64,000 bases of DNA from Pezicula radicicola (taxonomy: Eukaryota > Ascomycota > Leotiomycetes > Helotiales > Dermateaceae), in assembly GCA_003008705.1 (NCBI GenBank), contig PDUO01000039.1, positions 428,261 through 492,260 of the forward strand. Reading direction: 5' to 3'. This document shows, piece by piece, positions 11,240 to 22,712 of this stretch. Numbering within the stretch: the first letter of the stretch is position 1; each line of letters begins with the position of its first letter. A program made the translations under genes and the position numbers. Below the pieces are notes generated by a model that was not told where the DNA came from, did not search any database, and saw only the letters and a list, made by a program, of their open reading frames with translations.

Positions 11240-11835
11240 CCCCCCCCCCCCAAGACAATTCTCTTTTACCTCACCGCGAAACCGCAATTACGCACCGACT
11301 TGTCGAGCCCCATCCACCCGCTGCTACACTCGCACCATGCAAACCAAGAGATCCCATTCGCGCAGCACGCTCGGTACCAACTCCTTACTCTGGATGATCG
11401 ACCTCTCGCCGTCCAACCCCCCCGAAGCTGCCTGACTCCACAAGCGACGATGTACGTGAAGTTATTGTTGGATGGCGTGGAGATTTGCATTGGTCTCGTC
11501 GATGATAGTGTGGAGGTTGATAAAGACGGCGTTATCGAAATGGCCGGATCTTGATGATTTGTCTTGGGAGTGGTGCTAGGATTTCTGCGGGACGAGCAGG
11601 CCCTATGCCAGGAGAAAGGAGTCCTAGTTTGGCGCCACGACTTGCTCGTGCATGTCGTGGTGGGTGTTGACCTGTATAACGAGCGCTGCCAAATCCGCGA
11701 GGCAGAGGTTGGCCTGCAGGTTGAGCCGGAGTAGTTTCTCAGCGTGTGTAATCAGCAGCAGCAGCAGTAGTAGCAGCAGCTCCGTGGCATCGTCGTCAAC
11801 TTGGGCAGCGAATTGTTGTTGGGGACATATTTATT
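11240..11835 (-). pseudogene. unrecognised minus-strand coding relic
   Basis: One minus-strand frame reads as protein for about 190 codons: QQQFAAQVDDDATE, a leucine run from a CAG/CTG repeat (11757-11780), AEKLLRLNLQANLCLADLA, THHDMHEQVVAPN, SSRSGHFDNAVFINLHTII and SKELVPSVLREWDLLVCMV. It contains six stops, all TAG or TAA at places where glutamine fits. There is no ATG in frame upstream (TAA TAA precede it), so an exon is missing. The frame is opposite to the ABC relic next door. No family recognised. Conventional ORF finding misses it because no open segment is long. Confidence 0.45.
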
Positions 11836-12336
11836 AGCATTATAATTAGAATTGTGATTGTTGTTATTATTGTGGTTATTTCCGTTGTTACGTATGGTTG
11901 ATGACAATTCTCGATGATATATTTGCCACAAGAGTTGGGGCGTCAATGAAATAGATGGATTAATGAGAGGGAGAAGATTACCTACCTACCTTTCTTTGAT
12001 GAGATGACGAGATGATGAAAATGATCGTGGTACATCTTGAGACGAGAGAATGAATGAATGAGAGAAAAGGAAGAAGAGAAGAAAGTCCCGAAGCGGCTGC
12101 TAAGAGACGAGACGGACAATGGAGTATAAAGAGAAGGACGAATTCAGTTGTAATGCATCTCGTTGCAATACATTTAGTTGACTTGGACTGTTACAATTTA
12201 TTCAATTGATTACTTACCAGCGAATCCCAAGCTCGAATTCCACCTTTGGTGATGGATCATTCATTCATTCATTGATTATCGTACGACAGACAGACTGGAA
12301 AACCACATCATGAATAATACACACACAGGATACAGG

Positions 12337-13330
12337 TTATCGCAGAACTTCAGAACCTAGGCATACATTTCTTCCATCATCATCAAAAAAACCCTTGGCC
12401 GACCAGAGAGCTTGGCCTTCCATCTCAGGTGGACCTTGGTGCATGTCATGGCGGCGGCGGACCTGCTGGTCAACCACCTGAACCACCTGAGGCTCAGGCC
12501 CCTGGTATCTGCGCAGTCTCTCGGCGACAAAGGCAGCCCATCTTTCGGGCAGGAAGAGTCCCGAGATATCATCACAATGGCCAAACTTGGAGGAAATGGT
12601 GGTTGATATGATGAATCCATCGGGGTCGAGGTATGGACCAAGTGCGGTGACAATCACAACAATCACAACAAGAACAAGCACGAGCACAAGCACGCCAAGC
12701 TCTTTCTTCTTCTTGTCCTTGGTCTTGTCCATCATCACTTCGTCGCTACCACTCTCAACCTTGGCCCTCACCTTCCCGACCCCTGACGGTCGAACAGACT
12801 TTGCTTGCTCTCCTCTCTTGTCCAAACCATCTTTCTTGCCCCTCTCTTTTGCAGTCACCTGCTGGACTACCCTCGATGGCTCAGCAGGCGTCGCTTGTCT
12901 ACCGGCCTTCTCCTGGACGTCTCCCTCGTCACTCCCACTCTCATTCTCACCCCTACTCTCACTCTTACTCTCGTCAACCTCTACACCCACTCTGCTCACC
13001 CGTAACAGTCTAACAGACCCACGATCAGTCAAATACCAAAGACCAACTATCGTCTACAAATAAACATCTACTCTCTTCCTCGCACTTCCACTACCACTAC
13101 CTCTACCTCCACTACCACTACCCATCTCCTCACCCACAAACTCAAGTAGATCCTTCTTCATCTCAACATATTGCCTAGTGGCTCTGACGCTCAATTGCTT
13201 GCGCTTCCAGGCCTATGTTTGGAATGAGGGCTGGGTTATGTATTTGTGGAGGGCGGTGAGTTTCCTTTCCGCAAGGTTGTGGCTTGGGGATGGGGGACAT
13301 TGGTTTTTTCTTTTCTTTTTTGCGTGGGTT
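12337..13330 (-). pseudogene. broken single-pass membrane protein gene
   Basis: A 231-codon open frame (13032 to 12337) begins at TTG, not ATG, and the same frame continues upstream through only two TAG codons, near 13058 and 13212. Upstream protein includes AERKLTALHKYITQPSF and LSVRATRQYVEMKKDLLEFV, so the gene once began beyond 13250. The central part is acidic/basic low complexity (SGSGSG, KTKDKKKK). It is followed by one hydrophobic span (ELGVLVLVLVLVVIVVIVTA) and an extracytosolic-type tail ending in FDDDGRNVCLGSEVLR. Both stops can be explained as CAG to TAG. A 62-nt intron around the second stop was considered but its phase does not fit. A few TAG-only breaks suggest recent death. No family recognised. 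Confidence 0.5.
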
Positions 13331-13596
13331 GGTTGACTAGGGGTGGGTTGACTGAAGATTGGTTAAACAGATGGAAATGAGATGGATTTGGGAGGATTGA
13401 TTAGTGCACTGTTGGTTGATTGAGGAGCGGTTGGTTGATTGAGGGCAGGTGATTGTTCGGGGTTAGCAGAAATAGAGGGGGGGAACGGAAGGAAGGAAAG
13501 GATGGAAAGAAAAGAAAAGAAAAGAAAAAGGGAAGAAAATTCTTGGTTGGAGATAGGATTCAAGGTAGGTAGATTTGTGTCGATTTATCTGACTGT

Positions 13597-13624
13597 TGTG
13601 TGGTTGGTTGGTTGGTTGGTTGGT
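13597..13624. repeat. (GGTT)n tetranucleotide
   Basis: Six tandem GGTT/TTGG units in a G/T-rich stretch. From 13331 to 13954 no gene is seen; the small frames around 13363-13678 are low complexity. Confidence 0.8.
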
Positions 13625-13954
13625 GTCAATACTGGTGTTTACGTTTGCGTTTGTGGACCTGATGACTTGTTGACTTGATAAATCGTTGTTGTTGTTGATA
13701 TGAAATTAATTGTGTGAATGAGGAAGATTTTAGATAGAATTGATGATGTTGGAAGAGGGGAAGAAAGAGAAAAATAAAGAGGGAGAGAGGAGAGAATAAG
13801 AAGACGGTTGATTCGTTTGTTCGTCTAACTTATTACTTCGGAAGCGAGGCATGCGAATTCCGGCTCGAGGAGTAGATTAATGATTGTCGGTGTTATTAAA
13901 TTCACAGAGTAGGTATTATAATAGCTAGTAGTAATCGATTAAGTTAATAGAATA

Positions 13955-16633
13955 CTTAGGTGCCTTTCTATAAGGGATTAATACTAGATTAACCTAGGTT
14001 AGCCTAGTATTAGATATAAGTTTAACCTTTATTAAACTAGGGTTAAATATAGATTTAATTTATTAATTTATATTAGATTAACTAGAATTAAACTAATAAT
14101 AATCTTTAATTTAATTAAAGAGTTAACTTAAATTTAATTTTATATATAGTAATATATTAAATCTTTACTTTTTTAAATACTTAGACTAATATTAAAAAAA
14201 TAAATAAATTAATTTAACTTTATTTTATATTTAATATATTTATTATAAAACTATAGTTATAAAGTTTAAACTTTAAATATATTATTTTTATAATATATTT
14301 ATTAAAAGTTTTAAGTATAAAATAATATAAATTAAAGAAATATACTTAGATACCCTTTTATAAGTACTTAAACTAGAGTTAAACTAAACTTAAACTAGAC
14401 CTAATTTAACTTAGAGGATTCTACTAGTTTAGAGTAGCTTAGAGTAATTTTAACCCTTAAAGCCTCTTATTATATTTTATAATTATAGTAATCCTTAATA
14501 ATTATAAAACCTCTATAATTATAAATATTACTTTTATATATAACTTTAATTATATTAGTTATATAATATTAGTTCTTATACTATATACTTTCTTATTAGA
14601 AATAGTATATAATATAAGTTAAACTAGTTAAATTAAATAAATAAAGAAAAAGAAAACTAGTTTATAAGTTTAATAAATAAATTACTAGTTTAAGTAAGAA
14701 TAATAAGGTTTAAATTTATTATATTATATAATATAATTATATACTATAAATACTCTATAGTTATAATAATCTTTAGTAATTACTAAAGTCTTATAATAAT
14801 ATTTATTACTTTTATATATAACTCTAGTTATACTAGTTATATAACCTTAATTTCTATATTATATACTTTCTTATTAGAAATAATATATATAGAATACTAA
14901 ACTAGTTAAATTAAATAGATAAGGAAGGAGAAAACTAAACTAGTAGTTTTTTAATTATAAACTAATTTCTAGTTTAGAAAGATTAAATAGAATTAGTAAG
15001 GTTTAATTAAATAAACTAAATAAAGTAATTTATATAAATTATTTATTAAGATAGTTTATATAACTATATACTTATACTATATATTTTATTTTATATAATA
15101 TTTTATTTTATATTATTTTATTTTACTAGTATTTTATAAATAAAGTAAAGCTTCTTTAACTTAGTAGTTTATATAACTTAGTTTATACTAAATATAGTAG
15201 TCTTTATAACTAGTCTTTTATATATAGATAAGTCTTTCTCTTCTATTAGATAAATATCTTTAAATTTAAGTCTTTAATTCTATATATATTATTATCTCTT
15301 ACTTATCTATTATAATTCTATTTAATATACCTTCTATTACTTTATATTTATAGTATACTTTAGACTATATCTATTCTATCTATCTATCTACTCTAATCTA
15401 CCTTATACTTATAACTTATAATCTAATAATTATAAAAATATTATTAAATTATAGACTATAAGTATAGATAGATTAGATAAGATAGATAGATATAGATATA
15501 GTCTAAGGTATACTATAAATATAAGATAAGTAGAAGGGTATTAAATAGAGTAATAATAGATAAGTTAAAGATAATAGTATATAAGGAACTTAAAGACTTA
15601 ATTTAAAGATATTTATCTAATAGAAAAGAGAGACTAGTTATATATAAAAGGTTAGTTATAAAGACTATTATATTTAGTATAGACTAAGTTATATAAACTA
15701 CTAAGTTAGAAAAGCTTTACTTTATTTATAAAATACTAATAAAATAAAATACTAATAAAATAAAATACTAATAAAATAAAATACTAATAAAATAAAATAA
15801 TATAAAATAAAATACTATATAAAGTAAAATATATTTTATAAGTATATAATTATATAAATTATCTTAATAGTAAATTAATATAAATTACTTTATTTAATCT
15901 ACTTAATATTAGACCTTACTATTCTTATCTAAACTAGTAATTTATCTACTAGACTATAAATTAGTTTATAATTAGAAAACTATTAATTTAATTTTCTCTT
16001 TTCTTATTTATTTAATTTAATTAGTTTATTTATATTATATACTATTTCTAATAAGGAATTATATAATATATAAACTAATATTATATAACTAATATAGTTA
16101 GAGTTATATATAAAAATAGTATTTATAGTTATAAGGGTTAAATAACTATTAAGGATTATTATAGTTATAAATTATTATAATATATAATTATATTAAAATA
16201 TAATAAATATAAAATAATTTAATTTTAAAAGAAAATAATATAATTATTAAAGATTAAAATTTTCTTTAAATTAAGTAATTTAAAAAATATTATAAATTTT
16301 TTAATTTAATTTATTTATTATAAGTCTTATATAAGTTATATATTAAAATAAAAACTTATATCTATTAATAATATATATAATAAGGATTATATAATAATAA
16401 AAATTACTTAAATAAACCTAGTAGATTCTAAGATATAAAAGGTTAAAGTTAGGCCCTATAAGGCCCTATAGCTATAGTGGGCTTTAGGGCTTAGAGTAGC
16501 TCAGAGCGGTTCGGAGCCATGGGTCTAGCTAGATTAGGCCTAGTTCAAGCTTGGATCAACCTTTAATCCTGGTCTAACCCTGGTCTAACTCCGGCTTAAC
16601 CCTAGTTTAAGCACTTATAGAAGGGCACCTAAG
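13955..16633. mobile_element. RIP-degraded palindromic TIR element with TA flanks
   Basis: The left end reads TA then CTTAGGTGCCTTTCTATAAG; the right end is the reverse complement CTTAGGTGCCCTTCTATAAG followed by TA. So the element has inverted termini and a TA duplication, as for Tc1/mariner-type insertion. A second left-type end (TA, CTTAGATACCCTTTTATAAG) sits at 14345. The interior is nearly G+C-free. It folds on itself: the arms 14345-15430 and 15450-16633 match as reverse complements around a centre near 15437, for example TTTCTTATTAGAAAT at 14872 against ATTTCTAATAAGGAA at about 16047. The left arm also has an internal duplication of about 275 bp (from 14485 and 14760). No coding capacity remains. 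Confidence 0.75.
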
Positions 16634-17220
16634 TAGTGATATCTGCCTAGTACATTGGAGGATTAAGAGGGAAGAAGACTAGTGCTAGACTTGCTTTGTT
16701 TGAATTGTCTTTTCATAAGTCTAGGTGGATTAGAGGACAACGTGCTCGCTTGGCGTGTCGCTAAGAAGGGCCAATTTGTGGCTATCGAGACTACTATTCC
16801 TTAGGAGTAACAAGGCCCAGATAGCTAATTATGTCAGAGTAAGGAAGAAGCTCCAGAGTTGAAATTTAGAATTTTTAGACAGAGGTAGAAGTAATTTACA
16901 TACTGTACTTTTCTTTCAAACGTTATATAGACTTTGTAATTGTAGTATTTGTATGTGATCATCCTGTGTTTAACATACATACACCTAGGCACTTACACAC
17001 TGAACTTTGTGACTTTGTAACTTTTCGCTTCGTGATTACCTTCAGCTAGGTGCTTGGTTACAGTAACTTGTCCTTGCGCAACTTTCCTTTGTCTCTATTT
17101 TTAAGAAAGCAAATAAAATCCAATGCCTTTACAATTCCTCTCTGTTGCACTAGCTAAATATGTTCCCGACTCCTCACTATTATCCCAAAAGAAAACAAAG
17201 CCTAACTCAAAGCCTATGTA
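16634..17220. other. intergenic, no gene seen
   Basis: Normal-composition sequence resumes abruptly after the A+T block. Short open stretches near 16740-16800 have no start or family match. Confidence 0.6.
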
Positions 17221-17858
17221 TTATATCGTCTGTTCAAGTTCTTGCGCATGCTCGGTGAGAAAGTCTTGGATGCTGCTCGAAGGCCGGGGTTGAATTCGCC
17301 AAATAGCTGCTTGGCGGCTGGACGAGATAGAAGGCCGATTGGGATAGTTGGACTGTTTCATTCTGCAGCAGGCGAAAAATTGAGAGTTAATTAAAAGAGC
17401 TAGAAAGAAGGAAAGAAAAAGATCAAGAACTGGCTTACTTACTGATCTACCATCTGCTTTAGATTTTCCAACTTTTTCTCAATTTGGTTGATGCAGAAGA
17501 GCTGGTCTTTTGGGCAGTTCGATATTTTCCACCGTATCCTAGACACTTTGTTCTGCTTCCAAACATGCTCCTGGTGAGTAATATTCTGCTGGAGTTTCGT
17601 GTGCAAATCCCGTAGGCCGGATAACTGCTTAGAACAGCGCTGATATACATGCATCGGAAGGTTAAGTTCGTTGATACGTTCCTCGATGGTTTGAAGTTGT
17701 TCGAAGATCAAGCTAAAACACTCTTGAGCTATCTCTAAATTTTGGGTTCGAAGATCCTTGCACAGGCTTTTTTTGAGTTTGTTGACGATAGAAGCTACTT
17801 TACCAAGAAGCTGGATGATTGGCAATGCTGCGGCTGCGACTACGGCAACCTCGGCCAT
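17221..17858 (-). CDS. SesA/HeLo-like helical protein, two exons
   Basis: Predicted 185-aa protein: exon 1 is 17858-17443 and exon 2 is 17362-17221, joined over an 80-nt intron (GTAAGT...CTGCAG). The phase fits (CA|A) and opens the frame to a TAA. An upstream non-ATG extension exists, but ATG 17858 starts the typical N-terminus MAEVAVVAAAALPIIQLLGK. The helical N-terminus followed by amphipathic helices (IAQECFSLIFEQLQTIEERI, QIEKKLENLKQMVDQ) resembles the N-terminal domains (SesA, HeLo-like, NACHT-N) found in front of fungal NLR-type receptors or on their partner effectors. Those act at membranes in allorecognition and cell death. Here there is no NTPase or repeat domain. The C-terminus is basic and serine-rich, ending SIQDFLTEHAQELEQTI. 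Family assignment is by resemblance only; the gene structure is well supported. Confidence 0.65.
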
Positions 17859-18164
17859 CTTCAGAGACGGATGGTATTTAGGTTCAAAGTAAGTCGGGAA
17901 AGGCGGTAAGGGTAAGTGGTCAGATTGGAATCGATGTTTAATTATGGCAAGAAAGTCAAGAGAAGAGGTAGACGACAATATATGTAAATTGTTTTTGCTT
18001 TGGTGAGTAATCTTTCCCTATCTATTCTAACTAATACTAATAGCTACAATAATATGAGTCAACTGTTCATAGATTCATACTTTTGAAATAGGAAGATGTA
18101 ACCATAGGAACCAAAGACAACACATACCAAGTCGACACACGCAATGTTTAGGTTTTTGTCATAG

Positions 18165-19858
18165 TCAAACAAACAACGAAGTAACAACATCCCGAAAGGT
18201 ATACGTAATTAACAAAGACAAGTTTTCCTCGAGGGTAAGAAGGCCGTCATTCGGTACGTTTCCGTCGTCCGATCTTATTGCGCCATTGGAATCTGGGTTT
18301 TGGTGAGGTTGGAGGAGGTGGTAGAAGTGAAGTTTCTTCAGGCTCGGATTTGAGGTAGTCAGAGAGATAGAGGGCCTGCCCGCTGCAGACAGCCAAGCGC
18401 CTTGTTTATTGTCAGCAATGAAGTCCTTAATCAAAAGTTGGGAGAGTAGTGTTCGGTACGGTTCGTTAATTATCTTGAATGCAAAATCATCTGTCAAGGC
18501 TGTCCCCCGATATGAGTTACAGCGAAGGCGGATACACTCGACAATAGTCGGCATTGTAGCTCCACCACCGGCGATTATGACCAGGTCCTACTCATGTACG
18601 TCAGCATGCTTTCCGAAGATGCGGCATTTATAAGGGACCTATGAATTTTTCTTCGTTCGCCCGGTCCTTCAAGAGTTCGTCGACAGTATTCTTTTAAACG
18701 CTCTAGATACTCAAAGAGTATCTCATCACACTCGGCACTAGTTTGGTAGAATCCAGTCAGAAGTTGAGACGGGCAGAGGAGGTCGAGGCGAAATTGGACT
18801 AGGGAAGAATGGTAATCGAGGAAGGGGCAATGTCGTCCATACCTCGTGAAGTGTATTGTACGGTCTTGGCTGTACTCTATAGAGAGATCACTGGAACTTG
18901 GCACGGATCCCGTTAGGTATAGATGCCAGTGAGTGTACAAAAAGTCAAGGGGTAGTTCAGCAGCCCTGTGTCGGTCAACGAGGGGCTCGAGTTTTTCGTG
19001 GCAGCGATTTAGGAATTTAGTATCGATGTCCGACAGGGCCAAATTATTGCCACCACTCGAGTTGATTTGGAGATTCTTCTGGACTTTAACAGTTGCAAGA
19101 TCGAGAGTTGAGCCACCGAGGTCTAAGATAACCTAGTTTGGCGGAGGATCTTCCGTGGAAGGCAGCGTCGAATAGTAGAAGGCAGTGGCGAGGGCTTCTA
19201 ACCCACCTTTCTCAACTGAAATATACTTCGGAGGAAGATCACGATACTCCATCGCGAAGGCTTTGTGCACTGAAGAAGTAAGTGTTTCTAGATAATCAGC
19301 CTGCTGCACCTCCTGGAAGTTCCATGGGTATGTATGATAGATGACAATCTGTTCCTTCTTGTTAAATGCAGATGCTATTTCGTGGGATATAACTCTGGCC
19401 TGGAAGAAGGAACGAAAGAGTAAGGTTAAAAATTGACCACAACTTGTATGTGCTTTCCTTCGGTCTGTAGAGATTTTGGAGGCCATGCCTAATTTGAATT
19501 CGCGATGGGCAGACGGATCACGGCTACATTGGAAGCCAAATTGCTTGGAGTCTTTGGAGACAATCGTGGGCACCTTGTATGAATGGCGAGTTGGAGCGTC
19601 GGGCCAAAGAGAGAAGGTCTGTGGGCGTCGAGCTGTGGTCGAAGACCAATTGACAACTAGAAGCAAGTTAAGAGGCATCGTCGTGGGCCGGCTGCTATTG
19701 CTTGTCCACTTACCTGTGCCGGACATACCTAAGTCAATAGAAATAATGAGGCCTATATCATGATAACTCACAACACTATGGCTGCGTCAACCTTATGATC
19801 GCCTGGAAGCTGCTGTAACTTACCCTAGCCTGTCGGGTGTTGGTCGAGATGAATCCAT
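18165..19858 (-). pseudogene. Hsp70-like (HSPA12-type) ATPase gene, interrupted
   Basis: Exon 1 (19858-19824) begins MDSSRPTPDRLG. Two good introns (19823-19776, 48 nt; 19713-19657, 57 nt) join it to VVSYHDIGLIISIDLGMSGT, the phosphate-1 loop of the actin/Hsp70 fold, and then VVNWSSTTARRPQTF. The frame continues through RVISHEIASAFNKKEQIVIY to TAG 19133-19135. The reading continues at once with the phosphate-2 motif VILDLGGSTLDLATVKV and on to 18575. After a frame change and another TAG, the adenosine-type loop DLVIIAGGGATMPTIVECI leads to a TGA at 18165. Fungal Hsp70 relatives of this class lack the substrate domain and their roles are largely unknown. Both TAGs can be CAG to TAG. It lies 307 bp upstream of the SesA-like gene on the same strand. 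A short functional product ending at 19133 cannot be excluded. Confidence 0.65.
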
Positions 19859-20127
19859 AGGGGAAAGATAGGAATTGGAAAGATGGGTTAGATATTGGAG
19901 GGTTAGAGAGGTAAGAGTTGGACGGAAATACGAAGGTTGGAAATGTGAAGGCCAAAGGCTGAGTGTTGAGGTGAGGGCTGAGGGTTGAGGGTTGAGGATG
20001 TGTTACCGGAAAAGAGAACAATTATTGAAGGCAAGTAAGTTCCTGAACTATTTTACACAAGCAAATCGGAACGTTCCATTAGAAACGAGAATGCATGCAG
20101 GTACACAATGCTATTGATTCATCTGCA

Positions 20128-20128
20128 A

Positions 20129-20161
<33 letters not shown>

Positions 20162-20212
20162 AAGCAAGCAAGCAAGCAAGCAAACAAACAAGCGAGCAAG
20201 CGAGCAAGCGAC
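20128..20212. repeat. (CAGC)n-(AAGC)n tetranucleotide array
   Basis: CCAG units pass into CAAG and CGAG units. This array and the next lie between the divergent start regions of the Hsp70-like gene and the 20669 gene, that is, in a shared promoter interval of about 810 bp. Confidence 0.95.
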
Positions 20213-20458
20213 AGCATTCTGTGTCTATCTTGATTCGGCCTGACTATATCAGAATAGAAAAAAGCAAACAAACAAGCTGATACTCTCTTCCTCACACAAC
20301 ATCATCATACAACATCATTACACATAAGAGCGGACGGGATCGGATTCAAGCACGTACATACTCACGAAAACTGATTTTCATCCAGATTCAGTACGCGACC
20401 AAAACCAGTCAAGCCAGCTAATCTTATTATCCATTCAGTCACCTACCCACCTACTTCC

Positions 20459-20615
20459 ACTTCCCCTTCCACTCCCACTCCCACTCCCACTCCCACTCCC
20501 ACTCCCACTCCCACTCCCACTCCCACTNNNNNCACTCCCACTCCCACTCCCACTCCCACTCCCACTCCCACTCCCACTCCCACTCCCACTCCCACTCCCA
20601 CTCCCACTCCCACCT
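20459..20615. repeat. (CCCACT)n microsatellite with 5-base gap
   Basis: About 25 copies of a 6-bp unit, with NNNNN at 20528-20532 marking unresolved copy number. It ends about 55 bp before the ATG at 20669, so length changes would fall in the 5' UTR or core promoter. The Gly-Ser or Val-Gly frames on the minus strand are the repeat itself. Confidence 0.95.
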
Positions 20616-20668
20616 TCACTTCCTCCACCTTCATTCACATCTGCATCCCACACTCCCACAATTTCACC

Positions 20669-21851
20669 ATGGCGGCAATCCAACCATACCTTGTTGTGAT
20701 CATAGCAATCTGCGCCGCTATTGCCGGCGCCATCATAACTGCTTCCATCATGGCCCTCCGCCGATGCATCTTGCCGCCATCGCCCTCTCATACGCCAGGC
20801 TCCATAAAGGTGCCCCCTCTACCCCGATACTACCCGAGGTCCTTTGATGATGACCAGCAAGAGATGTTGCACGGTGTGCAAGCGACCGGCATTGGCGAGC
20901 GCGTCAACCATCTACAATGGCAGCTCACACAACTCGTCTTTCGTGCTACATGGAACTTTACCGACCCCGACAACACCGCCAATCTTGCAGAACTGCAGCA
21001 GCAGCTAAAGAAAATCTTGGATGACTCCGCATACAGCGAGAAGAACTTCTCGGCCTTCCCCCTTCAAACCACGGTCGAGCTGCTCCTCGACAAGCAGATG
21101 CGTAGGCCAATACTGCGTCACCTGCTTGCAATGCTGCTGTTGAGCAATATCAGTCTCGGCGGCGACCCGTCCTGGATACTACTCTTACCACTGTACCTCT
21201 CTACACTCGCCCAATGCCACTGTACCAACCGACCGGCCTCTGAACAATGGCTCTTCGAGCGATGGCGTGTTCTGACAACGAGACTTTGGTGGCCGCATCT
21301 AAGTCCCATCAACAACCCACTCCTTGAAAATCAACTTGGAGTACCAAATGCCGAGGCATCAAAGGCCTTAATCAAATTCATCCGCACCCTCCTCGCCCCA
21401 ATCGTCAAGTTCAACACTGATGAGTTGGACATCTGTGTGGAGAGAACTGCCATTCTCGGCGTCTTCCTGCACTCGACTCTCTCAGGACTACAATTCTCCT
21501 TCAGATATGCAGCGCACCCCCAATCCTCCGGTCAGGAGATCTTGGACATCGAGGAGTCCCAGACTTCTCCAAAATCAGCATTACAGCCAACAGAATGGGA
21601 TGGATTGCAACGCAAAGACCCAGTCGAGAATTGCTTGACAATTGGCCCCAAGGATCCAAGAATCATGTTCGTTGCTTTTGTCCTCCTTGTCTCTCCCATC
21701 ACTTTAACTAATGGGCTCCTCCAGCGTCGAATTCCCTGCTCTTCTCTCATACACAACTTCCCACGGTGTCGCTCTCGACAAACCGTACATCATTACTGCC
21801 GCAACATCATATTCGACTGCTCCTCCAAACGGCAAAGCTGAACAGCATTAA
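20669..21851 (+). CDS. membrane-anchored fungal protein of unknown function, two exons
   Basis: ATG 20669 lies in a good context (CACCATGG). Exon 1 (20669-21666) is joined to exon 2 (21725-21851) over a 58-nt intron, GTTCGT...TTAACTAAT...TCCAG, giving 374 aa. Without splicing, the frame runs on to 21841 with an unlikely Arg/Cys-rich tail. With splicing, the tail becomes VEFPALLSYTTSHGVALDKP and ends NGKAEQH. Residues about 7-29 are a hydrophobic helix (VVIIAICAAIAGAIITASIM) followed by RR, a signal-anchor with the bulk probably cytosolic. The body is helical, with a second hydrophobic patch (LLAMLLLSNISL). I do not recognise a domain. It looks intact, with normal codon use and no RIP-type stops. 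Confidence 0.75.
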
Positions 21852-22712
21852 CTTGAAGAGAACTGATTCGGGTCTGGACTCTCGGGAAATGGAAGGGGTG
21901 ATAACAATACTTGGGTAAAGGGGAAACAGACGTAGGGGTGTATACACAATCTTGTAATTTTTAATTAAACTCCTTTTCGAAAATAATAAAGATATAAGAG
22001 GGGAGAAGTATAAGATTCTCGGACTAGTGCTAGGATCAACCACAATCCCCCTCGACTCTGTCCCTGACTTCCCCTCACTACCATCTGTCCTAAGTAACCC
22101 TCGAAGTAGTAGCCGAAGTAATACTCACCCCCATTATACAAGGAAGGATACTTACCCCCCACAATTGACTTGGGGTCATCGACCCCAGACTCTCTCTACC
22201 TTTTCGATTTGCCCTAAATATAAATATCCCTGCTCAAGTTTATTTGTAGAAATGTAATTAATTGTATTAAATTCATCTATGTTATCATCTTTGGTTCTTT
22301 AGGTTGAATTCTATTTCTGCGGTAGTCAGCAAGGTATGGCCGGATCAAGGTTTGATGTTTGTTCGTTGTCAAACTGTTGGAGGACTTTCAAAGGCACTTC
22401 CTTCAACTAAACGCTGGGTGTTAGCAACTCAAATTTTAAATGTCAAATGAGTGTGTCAAATTTGAGACCGTACCTTTTGAAAGACTAACAAACCATCAGC
22501 CTATCCATGAAGAATAGCATCGTTTCACACTAGCAAAAGCCAATACCTAGAGCGACTTCTATGATAGATCGATCTTCTCGGTCGATACCCGACATTGAAA
22601 CCACGTAACGATCTCTCGATTACTTCATCACTGCAAGTGTTGCTTCCGTTGTATACTCTAAGACATTGAAGGGTTGCAAAATGTTTATTTATTTATAGCC
22701 AGTTAATACTTA
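21852..22712. other. intergenic between convergent genes
   Basis: The 3' regions of the 20669 gene (+) and the Ulp1 gene (-) meet here. A short palindrome GGGGTCATCGACCCC lies near 22173. The small frames on both strands (21807-22257) have no coding-like features. Confidence 0.5.

Noticed and set aside
20128..20212. Regular repeats as a CRISPR-like array
   Set aside because: Direct tetranucleotide repeats without spacers, in a eukaryotic genome.
20435..20791. Gly-Ser and Val-Gly repeat proteins on the minus strand
   Set aside because: Translation of the (CCCACT)n microsatellite in front of the real plus-strand gene at 20669.
21667..21841. Unspliced 390-aa version of the 20669 gene
   Set aside because: The last 58 codons are Arg/Cys/His-rich and unlike the rest. 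A consensus 58-nt intron gives a better tail ending at 21851.
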